From assembly GCF_020283565.1 (NCBI RefSeq), contig NC_060060.1, positions 72,711,257-72,775,256 of the forward strand: a stretch of 64,000 nt of DNA, in the 5' to 3' direction. The stretch is from Trifolium pratense (lineage: Eukaryota > Streptophyta > Magnoliopsida > Fabales > Fabaceae). Both the position numbers and the translations under genes were made by a program. A model generated the notes under the pieces. That model had not been told where the DNA came from, made no database searches, and saw only the letters and a list, made by a program, of their open reading frames with translations. Shown here in pieces: positions 1 through 11,004 of this stretch. Every line of letters begins with the position of its first letter. Position 1 is the stretch's first letter.

Positions 1-1218
1 AGATTGGGGAACCTTCTTCCTTCCTACACTCTTCCTAGATGTGCTACCAGATGCAGCAACATCTGTCTCAGGTTCAAAATCAGAATCACTAGTTGGAGGA
101 GCTTTTCTTTTCTTGGTCTCTGACCTAGGGACCACTTTACTGACAGGTTTTGGAGGTCCATACACAGGCTTTTTACCAGTAGCCTTTCCAGCCTTAGAGG
201 GTTTGGGTGTTTGGACAGGTGTACTAGCAGTCTCTACACCTTTATTAACCCTACTTCTAGTCCTCCTAGCCACACTAGCCTCAGAGTTTGTAGGGACAGC
301 CTTATCACTAGCAGTAGTTTCATTAACAAGTATAACCTCTGGATTATCATTCACAGCGTTATCAGGAACAGTTTCTTTATCAGTAGCCTTAGGTGGGGGA
401 CTCTCATCTGACTCAGAATAGTCAACCAAATTTTCCTGTGCCAAAGATGTGGTAACATCTGGCACCACATTTGGCGTAGCGCCATGTGTTGCAACATTTG
501 GCGCAACATGAGTCTCATCAGCAACATCATTATTGGTCTCAGTAGAAGCACCAATATTATCATTAACAGCAACAGGGGAGTTAGGAACACTTTTCCCCAA
601 ATTTCCAGACATCTCAGGGGTCTCTACACCTAGGGTTTCACCAGGATTTGGAACATTAAGGTTTTGATTAAGAGAATTCTTACCAGATGTGTCAACATCG
701 TCCTCTGTAGTATCAACGACAGGAGTAGGAACATCTCTAGACGGTAACGGATCAACATGCAGTTCAGACATTGTATAGGACTTACTCGATTCCGTTCGCG
801 ACTTTTTGCTCTTCTTCTTTGATTTCTTAATTGAAGAGGAGGGAGATGAAGGATTCGCTCGTGATGACTGTTCCTTCTTCGCAACTGACTTTCTTCGCAT
901 CTTTGGACTTGTGAAAGGAATGGAGTTAAGAGGAATAGCGTTGATTACTTCTTTTTGTGTCGACGGAGCAGCATTTGTCTTGCTTGGTGAAGATTTGACG
1001 GAATCAGACATGATTGTTGAGTAAGAGTATCTGAAAAGAGCAGAAATTGGAGAAGTGTTGATGGAGAAGTTAGATCGGTTTTGAGCGTGAGAGAGAGAGT
1101 AGATGAAAAGTAATGATTGTGGTTGATGGAGGTTGTGGGAAGTTGAATGAGAACTTCCTTGATTAGCGTGTAACTTAAAGTGATGAGAGGTAGTTACACG
1201 CATTGCATGCTGTAACTG
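1..1218 (-). CDS. ORF2 (env-like position) of element A, 5' part only
   Basis: This is the third gene of element A. After the pol stop at 1219-1221 the same frame stays open on the minus strand through 1218 to 1, so the ORF is cut by the window edge. The first in-frame ATG is at 1201-1203. A second one at 1009-1011 begins MSDS and matches the MSQS methionine of the homologous ORF2 in element C, so it may be a real start. The protein is Ser/Pro/Lys-rich with basic clusters (around 800-840 and 250-270) and acidic stretches. It aligns with element C ORF2, for example at an RTRSR motif near 260. I see no signal peptide or membrane segment in this part. Function unknown. In this lineage the gene sits where a retrovirus has env, but nothing here shows an envelope protein. 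Confidence 0.8.
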
Positions 1219-1221
1219 CTA
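1213..1221 (-). promoter_or_regulatory. Candidate stop-codon readthrough signal, pol/ORF2 of element A
   Basis: The pol frame ends TAG at 1219-1221 and is followed directly by CAG TTA (1213-1218). UAG-CAR-YYA is the leaky-stop context known from tobamovirus-type readthrough and described for the SIRE1 pol/env-like junction. ORF2 continues in frame. Element C has the identical nine bases. Confidence 0.7.
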
Positions 1222-4200
1222 TTTGTCTTCAAAAAGGCAAATTCCAAGTTTGCCTCTTAAATTTTCAAATTGACTTGCATCCAACGCTTTAGTAAAAATG
1301 TCTGCTAATTGTTCTTCCGATGCAATGTGTTCAAGTGTAACAATTTTTTCTTCTACAAGCTCTCTTATAAAATGATGACGTATATCAATGTGCTTAGTCC
1401 TACTATGTTGAATAGGATTTTTAGAAATGTTTATAGCACTCGGATTGTCACAGTAAAGTGTCATGACATCTTGCTCCACACTATACTCTTTCAACATTTG
1501 CCTCATCCATAACAATTGAGAGCAACTACTCCCAGCAGCTATATATTCTGCCTCGGCTGTTGATAGAGACACACTATTTTGCTTCTTACTAAACCAAGAT
1601 ACTAGATTGTTTCCCAAGAAGAAACAAGCACCAGAGGTGCTCTTTCTATCATCAGCACTTCCAGCCCAATCTGCATCACAATATCCAATTAAGGTAGAAT
1701 CATTACCATGAGTGTATAGAATTCCATAGCCACATGTTCCATTGACATATTTGAAGATCCTCTTTACTTGAGTCAGATGACTCATCTTAGGCTCAGATTG
1801 GTATCTAGCACAAACACCAACTGCAAACATGATATCAGGCCTGCTAGCTGTGAGATATAGTAAGCTCCCAATCATACTTCTATAGAGACTTTGATCCACA
1901 TCAACCCCTTTCTCATCTTTGGTAAGCTTCAAGTGTGTAGGTGCAGGTGTCCTTTTGTGACTACCACCTTCCATACCAAATTTCTTCACAATGTTTCTTG
2001 CATATTTTTCTTGAGAGATAAATATGGTGTCTTCCATTTGTTTGACCTGAAGACCTAAAAAATAAGTTAGCTCACCTACAAGACTCATTTCAAATTCAGA
2101 TTGCATTTGATGCACAAAGTGTTCCACCATTTGTCGCGACATTCCACCAAATACAATATCATCCACATATATCTGAGCTATCATTAGTTTCCCTTTCTCT
2201 TCTCTTACAAACAAGGTTTTATCATTTCCACCCTTCTTGTATCCATGGCTGACAAGAAATTCAGTCAATCTTTCATACCATGCTCTAGGGGCTTGTTTCA
2301 ATCCATAAAGTGCTTTCTTTAGTTTGTAAACATGGTTAGGAAAGCTTGGATCTACAAACCCTTTTGGTTGCTCAACATATACCTCTTCATTTAGATAGCC
2401 ATTTAGGAATGCACTTTTTACATCCATTTGATATAGCTTGAATTTTAAAATGCATGCCACAGCCAAGAGTAATCTTATGGACTCCAAGCGAGCAACTGGA
2501 GCAAAAGTCTCATCAAAATCTACTCCTTCTATCTGGGTGTATCCTTGTGCTACAAGTCTGGCTTTATTTCTAGTAATATCACCATTTTCATCAGTTTTGT
2601 TCTTGTACACCCACTTTGTACCAATAACATTTATACCATCTGGTCTAGGTACTAGATCCCATACCTCACTTCTTTTGAACTGAGTTAGTTCCTCCTGCAT
2701 AGCATTGATCCAGTATTCATCAGTCAAAGCTTCTTTAACATTTTTTGGTTCAATCTTTGATATGAAACATGAATTGGAAATTGCTTCTTTTGATCTTCTT
2801 GTTGCAATTCCTTGATTTGGATTTCCAATGACAAGTTCCAGAGGATGATTCTTCTGTGTTCTAGTAGATGGTCCCTTGTTTGGTCTAGGAACCTCTGTAG
2901 TAGACTCAGAATGTTGATCAGGTTCAGGTTCAGTTTGATCATCATCAGGTGTTGGGACAGGTGTTATGACATCTGTCTCTTCAGCTGGATCTGCACTTGT
3001 TGTATCACTGTCATCAACAACAACATTAATTGATTCCATCATAGTTCTTGTTCTGGAGTTAAAAACCCTGTACGCTCTGCTGTTGGTTGAGTAACCTAAA
3101 AATATCCCCTCATCACTTTTGGGATCCAATTTTCTCCTAGGTTCTCTATCTGCCAAAATATAGCATTTTGACCCAAACACATGGAAGTACTTCACAGTAG
3201 GCTTCCTATTTTTCCATAGTTCATACAATGTTGTAGCAGTACCTTTCCTTAATGTTACTCTATTGTGAATGTAACATGCTGTATTCATGGCTTCAGCCCA
3301 GAACTTGTAAGGAACATTTTTGGCATGCAACATTACTCTAGCAGATTCCTGTAAGGTTCTATTCTTTCTTTCAACCACACCATTTTGTTGAGGTGTAATT
3401 GGTGAAGAGAATTCATGAATTATTCCTTCAGCAGCACAAAAATCAGCAAATTTAGAGTTTTCAAATTCCTTACCATGGTCACTTCTGATTCTTACAATAC
3501 CACAGTCTTTCTCTTTTTGAAGTTGTACACAAAGATTTTTGAATTCTTCAAAAGTCTCAGATTTTTCCCTAATGAAATTCACCCAAGTATACCTAGAGAA
3601 GTCATCAACAATAACAAGAACATATTTCTTACCTCCAAGACTCTCAACTTGTATGGGCCCCATCAGATCCATATGTAGTAACTCAAGAACTTTAGAAGTG
3701 GACAAGTGTTGCAACTTCTGGTGCGACACTTTGGTTTGCTTCCCAATCTGACATTCACCACAGATATTGCCTTCTTGTATTTGTAAACTTGGTAGTCCTC
3801 TGACAGCTTCTTCTGATATGACTCTCTTCATGCTCTTCAGGTTAAGGTGTCCTAATTTTTGATGCCACAGCTTAACCTCTTCATTTTTAGTTAAGAGACA
3901 TGTAGATACATTAGCTTCTTCAAGAGGGATCCACAAGTAGCAGTTGTCTTTTGATCTAACACCCCTCATAAGGATGTCTCCTTCATTATTGCTGACCAGA
4001 CATTCATTTTTTGTAAAGTTGACTTTCATGCCTTGATCACATAGTTGGCTTATACTTATTAGATTGGCAGTTAGTCCTTTTACAAGGAGAACATTTTCAA
4101 GTTTTGGTAGACCATGGTCAATAAGTCTTCCAATACCTTTGATTTCCCCCTTTGCTCCATCTCCAAATGTCACAAAACTTGTGGCATAAGATTTTACTTC

Positions 4201-4368
4201 CTTTAAATATTTTTCAACACCAGTCATGTGTCTGGAACAACCACTATCAAAGTACCAATCTTCTTTTGATGATGCTCTGAGAGATGTATGGGCAATCAAA
4301 CTTTTCCCACTGCTTTCAGCTGTATACTCCTTGGTATTGGTTGCCTCATCTTTTTGCTTCCATTCCAT
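1219..4368 (-). CDS. Pol region of element A (protease, integrase, RT, RNase H), separated from gag by nonsense codons
   Basis: This is the C-terminal two thirds of a copia Gag-Pol polyprotein (processing, integration, reverse transcription). Counting from the methionine at 4368: protease motif [13 protein letters not shown] (DSG at residues 41-43), the pre-integrase zinc domain (WHQKLGH with CGEC), integrase core with HMDLMGP, RSDHGKE and VVERKNR, RT with [11 protein letters not shown] and YVDDIVFGG, and RNase H with [14 protein letters not shown] and YCDNPSA. It ends GICLFEDK then TAG. The methionine at 4368 is not a true start. The frame is open back to a TGA at 4435-4437 and joins gag in the same frame, and the homologous element C has a single ORF. 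The domains themselves look intact. Confidence 0.92.
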   Translation of the reverse strand: MEWKQKDEATNTKEYTAESSGKSLIAHTSLRASSKEDWYFDSGCSRHMTGVEKYLKEVKSYATSFVTFGDGAKGEIKGIGRLIDHGLPKLENVLLVKGLTANLISISQLCDQGMKVNFTKNECLVSNNEGDILMRGVRSKDNCYLWIPLEEANVSTCLLTKNEEVKLWHQKLGHLNLKSMKRVISEEAVRGLPSLQIQEGNICGECQIGKQTKVSHQKLQHLSTSKVLELLHMDLMGPIQVESLGGKKYVLVIVDDFSRYTWVNFIREKSETFEEFKNLCVQLQKEKDCGIVRIRSDHGKEFENSKFADFCAAEGIIHEFSSPITPQQNGVVERKNRTLQESARVMLHAKNVPYKFWAEAMNTACYIHNRVTLRKGTATTLYELWKNRKPTVKYFHVFGSKCYILADREPRRKLDPKSDEGIFLGYSTNSRAYRVFNSRTRTMMESINVVVDDSDTTSADPAEETDVITPVPTPDDDQTEPEPDQHSESTTEVPRPNKGPSTRTQKNHPLELVIGNPNQGIATRRSKEAISNSCFISKIEPKNVKEALTDEYWINAMQEELTQFKRSEVWDLVPRPDGINVIGTKWVYKNKTDENGDITRNKARLVAQGYTQIEGVDFDETFAPVARLESIRLLLAVACILKFKLYQMDVKSAFLNGYLNEEVYVEQPKGFVDPSFPNHVYKLKKALYGLKQAPRAWYERLTEFLVSHGYKKGGNDKTLFVREEKGKLMIAQIYVDDIVFGGMSRQMVEHFVHQMQSEFEMSLVGELTYFLGLQVKQMEDTIFISQEKYARNIVKKFGMEGGSHKRTPAPTHLKLTKDEKGVDVDQSLYRSMIGSLLYLTASRPDIMFAVGVCARYQSEPKMSHLTQVKRIFKYVNGTCGYGILYTHGNDSTLIGYCDADWAGSADDRKSTSGACFFLGNNLVSWFSKKQNSVSLSTAEAEYIAAGSSCSQLLWMRQMLKEYSVEQDVMTLYCDNPSAINISKNPIQHSRTKHIDIRHHFIRELVEEKIVTLEHIASEEQLADIFTKALDASQFENLRGKLGICLFEDK

Positions 4369-4434
4369 CTTTGTTTTAGTGATGGATTGATCAGATTCTT
4401 GTGGATTTTCACTTGGATAACCATACAGTTTGTA

Positions 4435-4437
4435 TCA
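4435..4437 (-). other. Nonsense codon TGA replacing the last Cys of the second zinc knuckle, element A
   Basis: Between gag and pol the frame encodes a second CX2CX4HX4C knuckle (CHHCGRKGHIRPY then TGA). Element C has Cys at that position (residue 559). The stop therefore removes a zinc ligand and also cuts Gag from Pol. A single base change (TGT or TGC to TGA) explains it. Confidence 0.85.
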
Positions 4438-4569
4438 ATAAGGCCTTATGTGCCCCTTTCTTCCACAGTGATGACATCTCCATGAATGGTACCTGCTTCT
4501 TGGTCTAGGTATAAACCTAGGTCTCTGCCATCTTTGCTGATGTGGTGCCACATGTGGCAACACTTGTCT

Positions 4570-6162
4570 CTACTGTCTAGGAGACAGATGTGGCGACATC
4601 CTGTCATGCATTTTTGGAGATGGTTGTTTACTTATCTCAGGCATATATTTCCCCTCTTTGTTGTAATCCATAATCTTATTGACATTTTTGTATTCATACC
4701 CAATGCCAGTTTTGGATCTGCTAGGAACAGGCAGAGTTTCCAGGATTTCATCTAGATCACTTCCTTTGAATAGCCTAAGAACATGCTTCTTTAAATTCTC
4801 AAGATGAGAGTTTAATTCAGTTACCTCTTCATTCAGATGGGCTATTTCAGTCAGTTGTTTGATCTTGTCAGCTTCTAAGTTGATGATAGTTGCCTTCTGT
4901 TCCTCAATGATCTTTAAACTATCTTCCCATTTAGTACTAAATTCAGAGATTCTTGACATATTAGTAGCTCTCTCAGTTTGCAACTTAGTGATTGTTTCTT
5001 TTTGTTCTTCAGAGACTCTGCAGACTTCTGCACTCTTCAGACACAGCTTTTTATATGATTCAGCAAGTTCATCAAAGGTCAGTTCTTCTTCACATGATTC
5101 AGTGTCAGATGTGCAAACACTTGTCAATACATGTATAGCCTTTGCAGTATCAGTTTCTCCTTCAGAATCTTCATCTGACCAAGTTACAGTTAACCCCTTC
5201 TTTTGTTTCTTCAGAAAGGTACCACATTCACTTCTAATGTGACCAAACCCCTCACATTCATGGCATTGAACACCTTTATTTGGAGCTGATTTTTCATCTG
5301 TTACAGGTTTTCTGAAGTTCCTGTAAGTGTTGCGCCCAATGTCAGCTGCACCTGTCTTAGAGCGTTTGTCCATTCTCTTCAGTACTTTATTAAATTGTTT
5401 TCCCAAAAGAACCATTGCATCAGAGATGCTTTGTTCAGACTCTGTGTCACTCAGTTGATCTTCTTCCTCAGCATTTGAAACAAAGGCAATACTTTTGTTT
5501 TTCTTATCCATCTTTTCATTTGCAGCTACCTCATAGGTTTGTAGTGAACCAACCAGTTCATCTAGCTTCATATCTGTGATATCCTTTGCTTCTTCTATAG
5601 CTGTGACTTTCATATCAAATTTTTTAGGTAGAGACCTGAGCATTTTTCTTACCAGCTTTTCTTCAGGTATCTTTTCACCCAAGGCATCAAATTGATTGTC
5701 AAAATCAAGTATGGTCATGTGAAAATCCTGAATGGTTTCATCATCATTCATTCTAAGATTTTCAAACTTAGTTGTTAGGAGTTGTAGCTTAGACAACTTC
5801 ACTTTAGAAGTACCTTCATGAACAGTCTCAAGAATTGTCCAAGCTTCCTTAGCACAAACGCACTTTTTGATGAGTCTGAATATGTGTTTGTCAACACCAT
5901 TATATAGTGCATATAATGCTTTTGAGTTTGCAAGAGCAAGCTCATCCTCTTCTTTGGACCATTCTTCAGCAGATTTCAACTCAAGAGTTGGTTTACCATC
6001 TTTGTCCATTTTCACAGGTGGGGTCCATCCTCTCAGAATTGCCTTCCATGTCTTGCTATCAATTTGTTTTAGGAAGGCCATCATGCGGGACTTCCAATAG
6101 TCATAGTTTGAAGCGCCAACCAAAAGAGGTGGTCTGGTAACAAAACCTCCTTCTTTGTCCAT
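4570..6162 (-). CDS. Gag region of element A, ending at a nonsense codon
   Basis: This encodes the N-terminal Gag of a copia/Sirevirus polyprotein, the structural protein of the virus-like particle. It starts MDKEGG, 56 bases after the primer binding site, with no competing upstream ATG in frame. Residues 15-215 resemble the plant copia gag domain (UBN2-type), with KLSKLQLL and a conserved LRSLPKKFDMKVTAIEE stretch. A CCHC knuckle lies at C300-C313 (QCHECEGFGHIRSEC). Residues about 385-465 look like a coiled coil, a Sirevirus Gag feature. It ends at TAG (4570-4572), which is not a family stop: the frame continues beyond it into the second knuckle and pol. The TAG lies between two palindromic modules in the DNA. 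Confidence 0.9.
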   Translation of the reverse strand: MDKEGGFVTRPPLLVGASNYDYWKSRMMAFLKQIDSKTWKAILRGWTPPVKMDKDGKPTLELKSAEEWSKEEDELALANSKALYALYNGVDKHIFRLIKKCVCAKEAWTILETVHEGTSKVKLSKLQLLTTKFENLRMNDDETIQDFHMTILDFDNQFDALGEKIPEEKLVRKMLRSLPKKFDMKVTAIEEAKDITDMKLDELVGSLQTYEVAANEKMDKKNKSIAFVSNAEEEDQLSDTESEQSISDAMVLLGKQFNKVLKRMDKRSKTGAADIGRNTYRNFRKPVTDEKSAPNKGVQCHECEGFGHIRSECGTFLKKQKKGLTVTWSDEDSEGETDTAKAIHVLTSVCTSDTESCEEELTFDELAESYKKLCLKSAEVCRVSEEQKETITKLQTERATNMSRISEFSTKWEDSLKIIEEQKATIINLEADKIKQLTEIAHLNEEVTELNSHLENLKKHVLRLFKGSDLDEILETLPVPSRSKTGIGYEYKNVNKIMDYNKEGKYMPEISKQPSPKMHDRMSPHLSPRQ

Positions 6163-6217
6163 CCTTGCCAGAAACGATTTCCCTGGAGCTCACCCTAAAA
6201 TTCAGAACAGGGTGCCT

Positions 6218-6229
6218 GCTCTGATGCCA
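6218..6229 (-). other. Primer binding site of element A (initiator tRNA-Met)
   Basis: The minus strand reads TGGCATCAGAGC two bases downstream of the LTR end. This differs at one base from the common plant initiator-Met primer site TGGTATCAGAGC. Confidence 0.85.
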
Positions 6230-6250
6230 ATTGAAATTCCTGGCACACAG

Positions 6251-6335
6251 TGGACAGGTGTTGCTCAAGGTGTAGCAACACTTGTCTGTTGTAGACAGAT
6301 GTTGTCACTGGTGCGCCAACACTTGTCTATAAGCA
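6251..6335 (-). repeat. Two palindromic 34-bp modules at the 3' end of LTR A
   Basis: Two consecutive 34-base palindromes. Each has 11-base arms of the type GACARRTGTTG and CAACACTTGTC around a 12-base centre. They belong to the module family also found inside A and B coding sequence. Confidence 0.7.
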
Positions 6336-6864
6336 GAGCAAATAACATAAAACAATGCAAACAGTAAAGTAAATAACACACGAGAGTTGTTAACCCAGTT
6401 CAGCCTAAAGCCTACTCTGGGGGATACCAATCCAGGAATGAAGTCCACTATCAGCAGTATTACTTCGAAGCTAAACTCACCCGTTTACAACTTCTCACTT
6501 AATCACTACCCAATGATCCTTCTACCTAGGAACTCCTAGATATGAGACCCCGTCCCAATTCCCACCTTAGCAACACAGACAGCGCTGCTATTCAATTTCA
6601 CAATCACAACAGGTGGAGACACACTCCTAAGAAACTAGGATTCACTCTTGCTTAAAAGCTTGCGAGTAAACCACACAACACAATAGAACAATCTCCGTAC
6701 TTCAAAGCTTAGGAGAAGTTCACACTTACAACTCAATAACACTCAGGTCCTAAGCTTGCATCAATGAGACACAAGAAAGGCTCACAATTAACACTCTAAA
6801 ATCCTAAAAACACACGCTTTGTAATACACGATTTTAGATGCTTGAAACCATATGCTTGCCTTCG

Positions 6865-6872
6865 TATTTATA
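6865..6872 (-). promoter_or_regulatory. TATA-like box in LTR A
   Basis: TATAAATA on the minus strand, near the middle of the LTR, a normal place for the U3/R promoter. Seen by motif only. Confidence 0.45.
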
Positions 6873-7256
6873 GTAGTAGAACGACTTGGGCTTCAAGACA
6901 AAATTAGGGCTTCTAGAATTGCGGCAGCAGTGATATATTTTTGAAAACAATAGTTATATTTTTGAAACCGCAAAAATATATTTTCCAAAAATATAATTCC
7001 TTTGGAAAATAAAACTAGGGTTTGGCTGCCTCATGAAACACATTAAACACGTGCGCCTTCCTCTGTAAGAAACCTTGAAACAATTCTTTAAACAGATCTT
7101 CAAAAGATTGAGTAGAAAATAAAAACATCCAGCTGGCGCGCGCAGAACAAAGTCAGGTGTTGTTCCAAAGTGTCACAACATTTGTCACAACACTTGTCTC
7201 AACACTTGGCTAAAATATGTTTTTGCAAAATGTAGCCAATATACAAAAACCCAACA

Positions 7257-8080
7257 GAACCTGTTCGCTACAGCGAACTCCTGGTCGCTTAGCGAACTAC
7301 ACCAGAAAGAAAATATCTGTTCTTGAGTTTCTAAGGCGGTTTAACCTCAAATCAACTCAAAAATTCATCCAAACATGTTATAAATTCATATAAACAGCCA
7401 TTCCAAACATATATGGTATCAAGGAACATTAATCATCCCTTCCAAACATCCAAATACCTCTAACAATCAAAATCAAGCCAATTTCTTGGGTTTTAAGTAA
7501 CTTTCATAAACTTAATAAAAATGATCCCAACACATACATATTTATCATGGAATCAAGCTAGTGATTAACACATACAAAGTAATGATGAAGAACATCACAC
7601 TCACATACAAAAGCTTAATCAAAGTCTAAAAGAAATTGAGTGGGAGAGTTCGGGAACGGAGACATAGACAATCTCCCCTCTCCTTGCCACTCAAGAATCA
7701 TGAATTCTAATCTCTTACCTTAAGCAAAGATGATGATCCAAGCCTTCTCTTGTTCAAGCTTTCTCTCTTGATCAAACCCTAGCTCTTGCTCTATGGTTTT
7801 GCTCTTGCTCCACTCACTCAAAACTCAAAGAAATGAAGTTATGATACTATTCATGTGTTTGAATTGCTACATAAACTACTTCCCATTGTCATCAACCAAG
7901 CCCAAATGGCTTAGGCCCATATGGCCTCTCACGCCCTTCAAGCCCAAAACAATGGTTCTCGCGCCTAATAACTTACGATCGGCTAAATAATTATTCGTCG
8001 CTCACTAAAATAATAAAAGCCAATCAATAAATAAAATAATATTTAATAAAATATACGAATACGAAAAATGGGTCGTTACA
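7257..8080 (-). repeat. Fragment of an unrelated Ty3/gypsy-type LTR
   Basis: On the minus strand the segment starts TGTAACGACCCATTTTTCG, a typical start of plant gypsy LTRs, at 8080. It is cut at 7257 by the end of element A. It contains paired short palindromes (GTTCGCT/AGCGAAC) near 7263-7300. No internal domain is present. Element A probably inserted into this LTR, but the other side is outside the window. Confidence 0.5.
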
Positions 8081-8493
8081 TTTAGCAGTGGATTGTACAT
8101 AAAAACGGTCTCTAGGACGAGAGATATGGTGTGTGCACTGTAGCTGTGAATTTAGGATAATACTTTGCTTGGAATGAAAGCGCCTAAGGTAAGGGCTTTT
8201 TCCCCATACATTCATGCTACATAGGAACTGTGTTGTGAGATGATAGTAGAACCTTTGTCTATCGAAAGAAACTAATAAAAAGTATTTTTGATTAATTAAA
8301 AGGAAAATGTTACTTATATGTATGTAATTATACGGTGTTATACTTTCATGAATTTGTTTATATATGCTGTTATGGTTGTGAAATATATTATTAGCTTTGC
8401 TTGCAATTTGTTTGGTATATGTATTGATAAATTTATTTGCTCGTCCTCACTTTGTCTCGGATATTAAAAGAAAATATACAAATAAAAAGACGG
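8081..8493. other. Unassigned spacer between LTR fragment and element B
   Basis: AT-rich sequence of about 410 bp. I find no ORF with recognisable similarity and no repeat ends. The last five bases, GACGG (8489-8493), would be the left target duplication of element B, but its partner lies in the assembly gap. Confidence 0.4.
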
Positions 8494-9695
8494 TGTTGGG
8501 TTTTTGTATATTGGCTACATTTTGCGAAAACATATTTTAGCCAAGTGTTGAGACAAATGTGCTGACCCCAAGTGTTGTGACAAATGTTGTTACACTTTGG
8601 AACAACACCTGACTCTGTTCTGCGCGCGCCGGCTAGATGTTATTATTTTCTACTCAATCTTTTGAAGATCTGTTTGAAGAATTATTTCGTGGTTTCTTAT
8701 ACAACAAGGCGCACGTGATCAATGTGTTTCAGAAGGCAGCTGAACCCTAGTTCTATTTTCCAAAGGAATTATATTTTTGGAAAATATATTTTTGTGTTTC
8801 AAAAATAGAACTATTATTTTCAAAAATATATCTTGTGAAGATTGCTGCAGAAAATATAAAAGATTTATTTCAAATAAATCTTTGTGCTTCAAGAAGATTA
8901 GAAGATTTAATTTTAAAATATATTTACAACAAATATATTTATGGGAGGAATATTTGATGCAAAGAAAGATTTGGTAAAAATATATATTTTGCATCTAGAA
9001 GATTTCTTGGAGCTGAAGCATTGTGAAAAGCCCACGAGGCTGTGCTATATAAAGGGTGCTTCTAACCCTTATTATGTACCGAAACTTGAAGCTAAAATAG
9101 AATATCAAAGATGTAGTCTTTTAAGGGTTTCGTGTCTTTAAGCCACTCTCTAGGAGAGTTGGTGTAAAGTGAACCACTCGGGTTGTGAGATGGTCACTAT
9201 GTCCTCACTCAGAAACCTATAGGTAATGAGTTGAGTATTGTATTTGGAGGAAGCTTTTAAGCAACTCCAAATTGTGAACTTAGTCGTTGGCTAGGTGGTG
9301 ATGTTATTGAAGTGTGTCTTCATCTTTGTCAAGGAGAGTGTCTCCATTATGTTGTTATTGAAATCCTTACTGGTTGTAAGGTTGAGGGGAGTGAGACGGG
9401 GTCTCATATCTAGGAGTTCCTAGGTAGAAGTGTCATTGGGTAGGGATTAAGTGAGGAGTTGTAAACGGGGGAGTTTAGCTCCGAATTAATACTAGTGATA
9501 GTGAATTTCCTCCTGGATTGGTATCCCCCAGATTAGGCTGTTAGGCTGAACTGGGTTAACAATTATGTGTGTCGTTTATGCTTTTCAGTATATGTTTTTA
9601 ATGCTCTGTTTTATTGTTCTTACTGCTAAGACAAGTGTTGCGACAAGTGTCGGCACATCGTGGACAACACTTGTCTACTGTGTACCAGAATTTCA
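8494..9695 (+). repeat. 5' LTR of element B (about 1202 bp)
   Basis: Starts TGTTGGGTTTTTGTATATTGG, ends GAATTTCA. It matches the start of the 3' LTR at 16148 and, more loosely, LTR A in the opposite orientation. The difference from LTR A includes an AT-rich stretch around 8850-9000 with A/T hairpins. Confidence 0.92.
9046..9053 (+). promoter_or_regulatory. TATA box in LTR B
   Basis: TATATAAA inside GCTATATAAAGGGTGC, a strong plant TATA context about 550 bp into the LTR. Transcription would start roughly 30 bases downstream. Confidence 0.6.
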
Positions 9696-9697
9696 AT

Positions 9698-9709
9698 TGG
9701 TATCAGAGC
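9698..9709 (+). other. Primer binding site of element B
   Basis: TGGTATCAGAGC, an exact match to the common initiator tRNA-Met primer site, two bases after the LTR end. Confidence 0.9.
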
Positions 9710-11004
9710 AGGCATCCTGTTCTGTATCTGGGTGAGATCCTAGGGAAGATACTTTCTGGTTATGAACAAGTAAGGAATACTGAAAAGTTGTTTGGACTTG
9801 AAGAAGTTCATATTTGTTTGAATGGTCCCTAGAAGTGGAGGATGGACTATTCATGGCACGATGTATAGCTTTGATGTTTGAGCTTCTGTATGGTTTGATT
9901 TATTTTCAAACCTATGTTAACCTGTTGCACCTGAAGTGTGGAGTTTGTGCAAAGGTCATTATGGTGTGCCTGAAGTTTGTTGAGGAGTTTTCTGGTTTGA
10001 ATTCCGCTGCATACATATATGATGGGAAAACTCCTGGTGGTTTTGAGTGTGCTACACTCTGTTCTCCTCTGGTGAGGTTCAACTAACTTGTTGGAGATGC
10101 CAACGATACTTGAGGGTGATCTCAAGTCCACTCATAAAGGCACTCATATATGAGTTTGTTGAAGAGAGATCTGAACGAAGTTGTGAGCAATTTATTTTTG
10201 CTTCTAACCCTAAAAGCCAACTTCCAGTGGCTTTGATAAAGGATCTCTTGGTGTGTTCCTTGAGAAGGGGACTGATGTCGTCCCAGATGTTGCTACATCT
10301 GACCAGCAGTATGCAGAATCTTGTTGGATTTATTTTGACACTAGAAACTTATGGTTGACTTCTTGGGTGAGTTTATTTCTGATCCAAGTAAGTGGTAGTG
10401 CAGATGTGTGTTTTGCTTTTCCTGTGTAAGCTTGATAAAGGATCTATTATTATGGTACCTGAGAAGGGGACTGATGTGCTCCCAGATGTTGGTACATCTG
10501 ACCTGCAGATTATGCAGAATCGTGTTGGATGACAGTTGGGCATGTAAGGTGCTTGGAATTATGCATAGGAGTGCTCAAGTTGTATGGTCAGAAGAAGCTT
10601 ATCTGCCTATGTGAATCAGAATGTGGAGGTTCTGATCTTTCTTTAATAGTATGCTCTAGCAATGCATGACTATTGATTCCACTAGTAGTGGATGTAAGGG
10701 CAGCAAAATATTGTCAGATACTGAGGTCTGATAATTGTCTTTGGTTATCTACTGCAAGTCACTCGAGAAAAGGGCTGATAATCAGAATCTTAGTCAAGCT
10801 TTTAAGCAAACTAAGAAGTTTTGGAGTTTGTGAGTGACTTCACACTTATTAAGCATGACATCTTGCCTATTCAAAAGGTCATGATACAGAGTGTGGTTCT
10901 GCAAGGACAGTGATCAAGATGTGTCCTTGTTAAGGAAAAGGGTTAGAGTGTTGTTCAAACATGTGTGGATGATCTGGTATTGAAGGTTAATCAACTACTG
11001 ATGG
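9710..11004 (+). other. Decayed 5' interior of element B, no gag recognisable
   Basis: The leader resembles that of A for about 50 bases after the primer site, then diverges. No MDKEGG-type gag start, knuckle or gag motif survives. A diverged direct repeat of about 90 bp occurs at 10234-10327 and 10431-10530. Each copy contains GAGAAGGGGACTGATGT followed by a palindrome AGATGTTGNTACATCT. Confidence 0.55.

Larger units (their letters stand above)
1..7256 (-). mobile_element. Sirevirus-type Ty1/copia retrotransposon A, 3' end outside window
   Basis: Read on the minus strand the order is 5' LTR (6232-7256), primer binding site, gag, protease, integrase, reverse transcriptase, RNase H, a TAG stop, then an additional ORF2 that runs off position 1. 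The order protease-integrase-RT-RNase H is that of Ty1/copia. The extra gene after pol, the roughly 1 kb LTR, the initiator-Met primer site and the two CCHC knuckles fit the Sirevirus (SIRE) lineage. The gag-pol frame has two nonsense codons, so this copy cannot make a full polyprotein. Its 3' LTR lies left of the window, so LTR divergence and target duplication cannot be read. Confidence 0.9.
6232..7256 (-). repeat. 5' LTR of element A (about 1025 bp)
   Basis: On the minus strand it begins TGTTGGGTTTTTGTATATTGG and ends TTTCA next to the primer site. It is homologous over most of its length to the LTR of element B at 8494-9695, which lies in the opposite orientation. It holds dense copies of a 12-bp-periodic palindromic module (6251-6335 and 7140-7215), a GC-rich patch near 7135, and a TATA-like box near 6865. 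Confidence 0.88.

Noticed and set aside
41..884. Several 66-126-residue ORFs on both strands
   Set aside because: Shadows in other frames of the ORF2 of element A, which is open through the whole stretch on the minus strand.
8719..8994. 91-residue minus-strand ORF in LTR B
   Set aside because: AT-rich LTR sequence, lysine/isoleucine/phenylalanine-rich translation without family features.
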